Source: Pseudomonadota bacterium
GTDB lineage: Bacteria; Pseudomonadota; Alphaproteobacteria; Micropepsales; Micropepsaceae
Assembly (NCBI GenBank): GCA_018241025.1
Contig: JAFEEQ010000024.1
Coordinates: 1 to 37,488 of the forward strand
Direction of reading: 5' to 3'
Length of the DNA: 37,488 nucleotides
A program made the position numbers and the translations under genes. How positions within the stretch are numbered: position 1 is the stretch's first letter; the number at the start of each line of letters is the position of its first letter. Below, in pieces: positions 33,425 through 37,488 of this stretch. The notes under the pieces are model-generated. The model was not told where the DNA came from and did not search any database. It saw only the letters and a program-made list of their open reading frames with translations.

Positions 33425-34231
33425 TTATTTCCATACCTCTCGGGCATGATCAGTCACCGTGTGCGCGAAGGATTTGGCGAGCTCATCGTGAAGTGATTTG
33501 AGGGTTTTTTCTAGGTAATCGAACGAAAAATCCTCACGTTTTTCTTCGAAACTATCGGTATCAATTATGGCGTACAGTCCTTTGATTCCGTCGAATCTCT
33601 TCGGAAGCCCAAGCACGATAGGGTGCAGCTCTTCAGGCATGGCAGGACCACTAGGCTCAGCCTGATCCAATAAAATAGTGCGGCTCACCAACGTGGTTTG
33701 GTCTCGGGTTGTTCGGGTTTCTGACATGGCCTGTTGCAAGCGACGCGGCGATAGTTTGTCGAAGATCCCCATCACGGATGGCGCAAGATATTCAGGCAAC
33801 GTCTCGCCATCTCGAAGGGGGCGCACCACGTCCAGATACCGAATTCCGAGGCGAGACGAGAAACTGAGTTTAGCTGCGTCGTGGACGGTCTTGAGACCAA
33901 GGAAAAACGCTTTCGAAAATGTTTCGAAGGTGTCGTACTCGGTCGTGTGAAACACCAGCCCGTCCGGTTCTAGATTGAAGCCAGCGGTTCGGCGTGCATT
34001 TAGGAACTGAAAACGAACCTGCGTCTGTATCGCGGGCACAATGGAATTCTGTTGGCCAGGCGACATGTTCACGGCAACGCCGTGAGCGACCATACGCTCG
34101 AAGTCCGGATAATCCGCCTGCCGAAGACTTTCCTGAATTGCGGGCACGAACTGCTCAAGTTGAAGCAGCGCGTTGAAGCGCACTTGCGCAAGCGCATAGT
34201 AAATCGGTGCCTTGCTCAGCTTCTTACCCAT
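33425..34231 (-). CDS. TIGR04255 family protein (first gene of the operon)
   Basis: This 268-residue soluble protein begins KLSKAPIYYALAQVRFNALLQLE and contains RLGIRYLDVVRPL (about 126-138), typical of the TIGR04255 family: scattered proteins of unknown function often found near mobile or defence genes. No catalytic motif is visible. It leads a three-gene minus-strand operon inside the IS1-type element. An inverted repeat lies 22-43 bp upstream of its ATG and may be the operator. Confidence 0.7.
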   Translation of the reverse strand: MGKKLSKAPIYYALAQVRFNALLQLEQFVPAIQESLRQADYPDFERMVAHGVAVNMSPGQQNSIVPAIQTQVRFQFLNARRTAGFNLEPDGLVFHTTEYDTFETFSKAFFLGLKTVHDAAKLSFSSRLGIRYLDVVRPLRDGETLPEYLAPSVMGIFDKLSPRRLQQAMSETRTTRDQTTLVSRTILLDQAEPSGPAMPEELHPIVLGLPKRFDGIKGLYAIIDTDSFEEKREDFSFDYLEKTLKSLHDELAKSFAHTVTDHAREVWK

Positions 34232-34252
34232 TGCAACTACCTATTTGACAGC

Positions 34253-34274
34253 CCACTTGACACTTTACAAGTGG
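34253..34274 (-). promoter_or_regulatory. Inverted repeat upstream of the passenger operon, possible operator
   Basis: CCACTTG and CAAGTGG are separated by 8 bp, 22-43 bp before the TIGR04255 start. On the minus strand TTGTAA lies within it and CAAATA 17 bp further, a weak promoter-like pair. The HTH protein of the operon is the natural candidate to bind here. Confidence 0.45.
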
Positions 34275-34417
34275 CTTTACAGGGGTCCAGTGAGATAACG
34301 CCAAATGCGGTAATAAGTCGTTGATGAGGCTAACTATCTGTTTCAGCTGTCATATCTAGGATTCTTTATATGAATATTATACTTGACACTCAAGCAATAA
34401 GTTCAAATAATGGGTGC

Positions 34418-35299
34418 ATGAACAAGCTGCCCCTCGAAACCCGCGTCCGCATCCTCAACATGCTGGTTGAGGGCAGCAGCATGCGGTCCGTCAGCCGGGT
34501 CTGTGACGTGTCGATCAACACTGTGACCAAGCTGCTGGTTGACGCTGGCGAGGCTGCAGAGGCCTTCCACGACCGGACAATGACAGGCCTGCGCACGGCC
34601 AATCTGCAGGTTGACGAGATTTGGTCGTTCTGCGTCGCGAAGAAGGTCAATGTCCCGAAGATGAAAAGCGTCAACCCGGACGCTGGCGATATCTGGACGT
34701 TCACCAGCCTCGACCGCGACTCCAAGGTCATCGTGTCGTGGTTCGCTGGCGACCGGACTCAGAGCGCGGCGCAGAAGTTCTTGACTGATACCGCTGCCCG
34801 CATCGTGACGCCCGTGCAGGTCTCGACGGACGGGTTTCAGGGATACGAAAGCGCGGTCGCGGCATCCTTCCCCGCTGGCACGGCTTACGGCCAAATCCAG
34901 AAGAAGTACGGAACCACCGCAGATCGTGGTCCGGCGCGCCGCTACAGCCCCGGCGTTTGCATCGGTGCAGATCGTGAGGCAATTGCGGGCAATCCCGACA
35001 AGGCGATGATTTCAACCTCGCACGTCGAGCGCATGAATTTGAACATGCGCATGGGAATGCGCCGTTTTACGCGCCTAACTAACGCTTTCAGCAAGAAGTT
35101 TGAGAACCACTGCAATGCGCTGGCGCTCTACTTTTTCCACTACAATTTCTGCCGCATTCACAAGAGCCTGCGCACGTCACCGGCTCAGGCGGCTGGTATC
35201 ACCAGCGAATTGCTGAGCATGGAGCATCTGTGCAAGCTGATGGATGATGCGAACCCGCCGAAGAAGCGCGGGCCTTACCGGACTAAGCTCAATGACTGA
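34418..35299 (+). CDS. IS1-family transposase, single-ORF type
   Basis: This 293-residue protein starts MNKLPLETRVRILNMLVEGS and has an HTH (MRSVSRVCDVSINTVTKLL, 22-40) followed by a DDE core: Asp66 in QVDEIWSF, Asp138 in VSTDGFQGY and Glu204 in HVERMNLNMRMG. It cuts and joins the element ends. It is in one frame, unlike classic IS1 InsA/InsB, which needs frameshifting. The ATG at 34418 matches the family start; an in-frame ATG at 34370 adds 16 unlike residues. All catalytic residues are intact, so the element may still move. Confidence 0.9.
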   Translation: MNKLPLETRVRILNMLVEGSSMRSVSRVCDVSINTVTKLLVDAGEAAEAFHDRTMTGLRTANLQVDEIWSFCVAKKVNVPKMKSVNPDAGDIWTFTSLDRDSKVIVSWFAGDRTQSAAQKFLTDTAARIVTPVQVSTDGFQGYESAVAASFPAGTAYGQIQKKYGTTADRGPARRYSPGVCIGADREAIAGNPDKAMISTSHVERMNLNMRMGMRRFTRLTNAFSKKFENHCNALALYFFHYNFCRIHKSLRTSPAQAAGITSELLSMEHLCKLMDDANPPKKRGPYRTKLND

Positions 35300-35600
35300 T
35301 TGGCCGACGATCCATTACTATGCCGAAGAGGCAGAGCTTTGGAGCACGCTTGCCATCAATTTGTGGGCATTGGCTGCCGGTATGTATCTGGTTGTTGGCC
35401 GATTGGTTGGCCGAAGCTCCAGCGGGATGTCTCAATTAGTTCACGCGCTGATTTTTGGAATGGCGTGTGCCGATATTGGATTGATCGCAATGGTGAGTGT
35501 GTTTCAGCCACCTCACTGGATTTGGATGATAGCCGCGAACATCTCAGCCTCCGTATTTGTCATCGCAGGGGTTCGAATTTCTTGGCGAAATTCAAACTGA
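35292..35600 (+). CDS. Small three-helix membrane protein encoded at the right end of the element
   Basis: This 102-residue protein has three predicted membrane helices (about 20-36, 49-67 and 74-94). Its ATG overlaps the transposase stop by 8 bp (35292-35299), so the two are translated together, and its own stop lies inside the right inverted repeat. Thus it is an integral part of the element, not of the chromosome. I do not recognise the family; it may aid or limit transposition, or belong to the passenger functions. Confidence 0.6.
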   Translation: MTDWPTIHYYAEEAELWSTLAINLWALAAGMYLVVGRLVGRSSSGMSQLVHALIFGMACADIGLIAMVSVFQPPHWIWMIAANISASVFVIAGVRISWRNSN

Positions 35601-35609
35601 GACACTACC
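35584..35609 (-). repeat. Right terminal inverted repeat of the IS1-type element
   Basis: Read on the minus strand it begins GGTAGTGTCTCAGTTTGA, matching the left repeat with three mismatches over 26 bp. It contains the last codons and stop of the small membrane protein gene. Confidence 0.9.
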
Positions 35610-35617
35610 AGCGGAAT
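35610..35617. repeat. Target site duplication, right copy
   Basis: AGCGGAAT follows the right inverted repeat directly and equals 31431-31438. Confidence 0.9.
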
Positions 35618-35621
35618 AGAA

Positions 35622-35636
35622 GAACATAAGAAGAAC
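35622..35636 (-). promoter_or_regulatory. LexA (SOS) box, cut off from its probable target by the element
   Basis: On the minus strand it reads GTTCTTCTTATGTTC, an exact GTTC-N7-GTTC repeat. It lies 5 bp beyond the target duplication. Without the element it would be about 83 bp upstream of the small ORF that overlaps surE; now the distance exceeds 4.2 kb. No other gene start lies near it on the plus strand. Confidence 0.65.
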
Positions 35637-35684
35637 AATCCGAGGTTCAAGACCCGGGGCGAGAGATTTTCTCCTGTCCAACAA

Positions 35685-35717
35685 CCGTCATGGGCGGCCT
35701 TGCGCCGCCCATGACGG
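35685..35717. repeat. Perfect palindrome after serS, possible terminator or REP-like unit
   Basis: CCGTCATGGGCGGC and its complement (14-bp arms, five-base loop) lie 30 bp beyond the serS stop. The core is the same as in the palindrome at 4934-4962. AGTTTT follows on the plus strand, and only a weak T-stretch on the minus strand. Confidence 0.75.
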
Positions 35718-35747
35718 AGTTTTGTCCCAGGCAATTGCGCGCAGACG

Positions 35748-37292
<1,545 letters not shown>

Positions 37293-37313
37293 TCAAAGCG
37301 CCGTCTATCACCT

Positions 37314-37410
37314 CCCATCGTGGGGAGGTCGAAATGCGAAGCATTTCGGGTGGGGGAGTGACGTCCCCACCCGACGCTCGTTTCACTCGCGTCGACCTCC
37401 CCACGATGGG
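37314..37410. repeat. Structured palindromic repeat upstream of serS
   Basis: A 19-bp perfect inverted repeat (CCCATCGTGGGGAGGTCGA, 37314-37332, and its complement, 37392-37410) encloses three smaller hairpins: GAAATGC-gaa-GCATTTC (37331-37347), GGTGGGG with CCCCACC (37350-37372), and CGACGC with GCGTCG (37373-37395). The whole folds into a cloverleaf-like shape. Such GC-rich composite palindromes are common intergenic repeats in alphaproteobacteria. The remaining bases from 37245 to the window end show no gene. Confidence 0.75.
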
Positions 37411-37488
37411 GATCGTTGCAAAATTGTGGATTGATGATTCATTTGGTGTCGGGAGGCTATCTCGATGCAGCAGGTTTTTGGTGGTGGC

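Larger units (their letters stand above)
31439..35609. mobile_element. IS1-family element with passenger genes (4171 bp)
   Basis: The element is bounded by 26-bp inverted repeats with three mismatches and an 8-bp target duplication. Both ends fit the GGnnnTG tip known for the IS1 family. It contains, from the left, two small genes on the plus strand, a three-gene minus-strand operon (unknown SHDCD protein, HTH regulator, TIGR04255 protein), an IS1-type DDE transposase and a small membrane protein. It is visibly more AT-rich than its surroundings. Ordinary IS1 elements are under 1.2 kb; longer ones with passenger genes are known in the ISMhu11-like group. It sits between surE and serS, genes that are neighbours in related genomes. 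Confidence 0.9.

Overview
The window is a GC-rich chromosomal segment of an alphaproteobacterium. Four signs support this: direct-repeat LexA boxes of the GTTC-N7-GTTC type upstream of ssb and uvrA; the conserved block serS, surE, pcm, LytM lipoprotein, DUF815 ATPase, yajC, secD; an FAD/folate-dependent trmFO; and a GSP-type (type II) secretion remnant. The genus cannot be fixed from sequence reading alone; a Rhizomicrobium/Caulobacter-like lineage is only a guess.

Layout. 1-2464: the end of an IS3-family element abuts a truncated type II secretin gene (gspD), followed by gspK, and convergently by gspO and a lipoprotein serine protease. 2471-10272: ssb, a DUF3147 membrane protein, a Tat-exported bicovalent flavoprotein oxidase, an SGNH-fused acyltransferase and uvrA. 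ssb and uvrA each have their own LexA box. 10403-16513: a sulfotransferase-like protein, a transglycosylase-like protein with an EF-hand, a membrane protein with about 18 copies of a His/Asp/Gly octapeptide, an MFS exporter and two more membrane proteins paralogous to the His-tailed one. 16666-22133: tandem amidases, a small secreted protein, a HAD phosphatase, and a PurC-PurE fusion resembling animal PAICS whose PurE half lacks the GSxSD motif. 22140-25316: a vapBC module with a perfect operator palindrome, a LexA box, a small ORF, trmFO and a squalene/phytoene-synthase-like protein. 25383-31170: a PuuD-like membrane protein, secD (without an adjacent secF), yajC, a DUF815 ATPase, a LytM lipoprotein, pcm and surE. 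35748-37244: serS, carrying an insertion of about 64 residues in its catalytic domain.

The main discovery is between surE and serS. A 4171-bp mobile element (31439-35609) has 26-bp imperfect terminal inverted repeats that begin GGnnnTG, and is flanked by a perfect 8-bp target duplication (AGCGGAAT). It carries an IS1-family single-ORF DDE transposase, a small membrane protein whose stop lies inside the right repeat, a three-gene operon (TIGR04255 family protein, HTH regulator with a hydrophobic segment, unknown protein with an SHDCD motif) and two small genes at the left end. This is an IS1-type element with passenger genes. The three-gene operon is a candidate undescribed defence or toxin-antitoxin-like system.

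A second candidate is a pair of related small ORFs (69 and 66 codons). They share an LIHA-x8-CxRSxxFEPENS signature and a second FEP motif. One lies before trmFO, the other before surE, where it shares an ATGA stop/start overlap. Each has, or had before the element inserted, a LexA box upstream. The element landed between the surE-side box and its small ORF.
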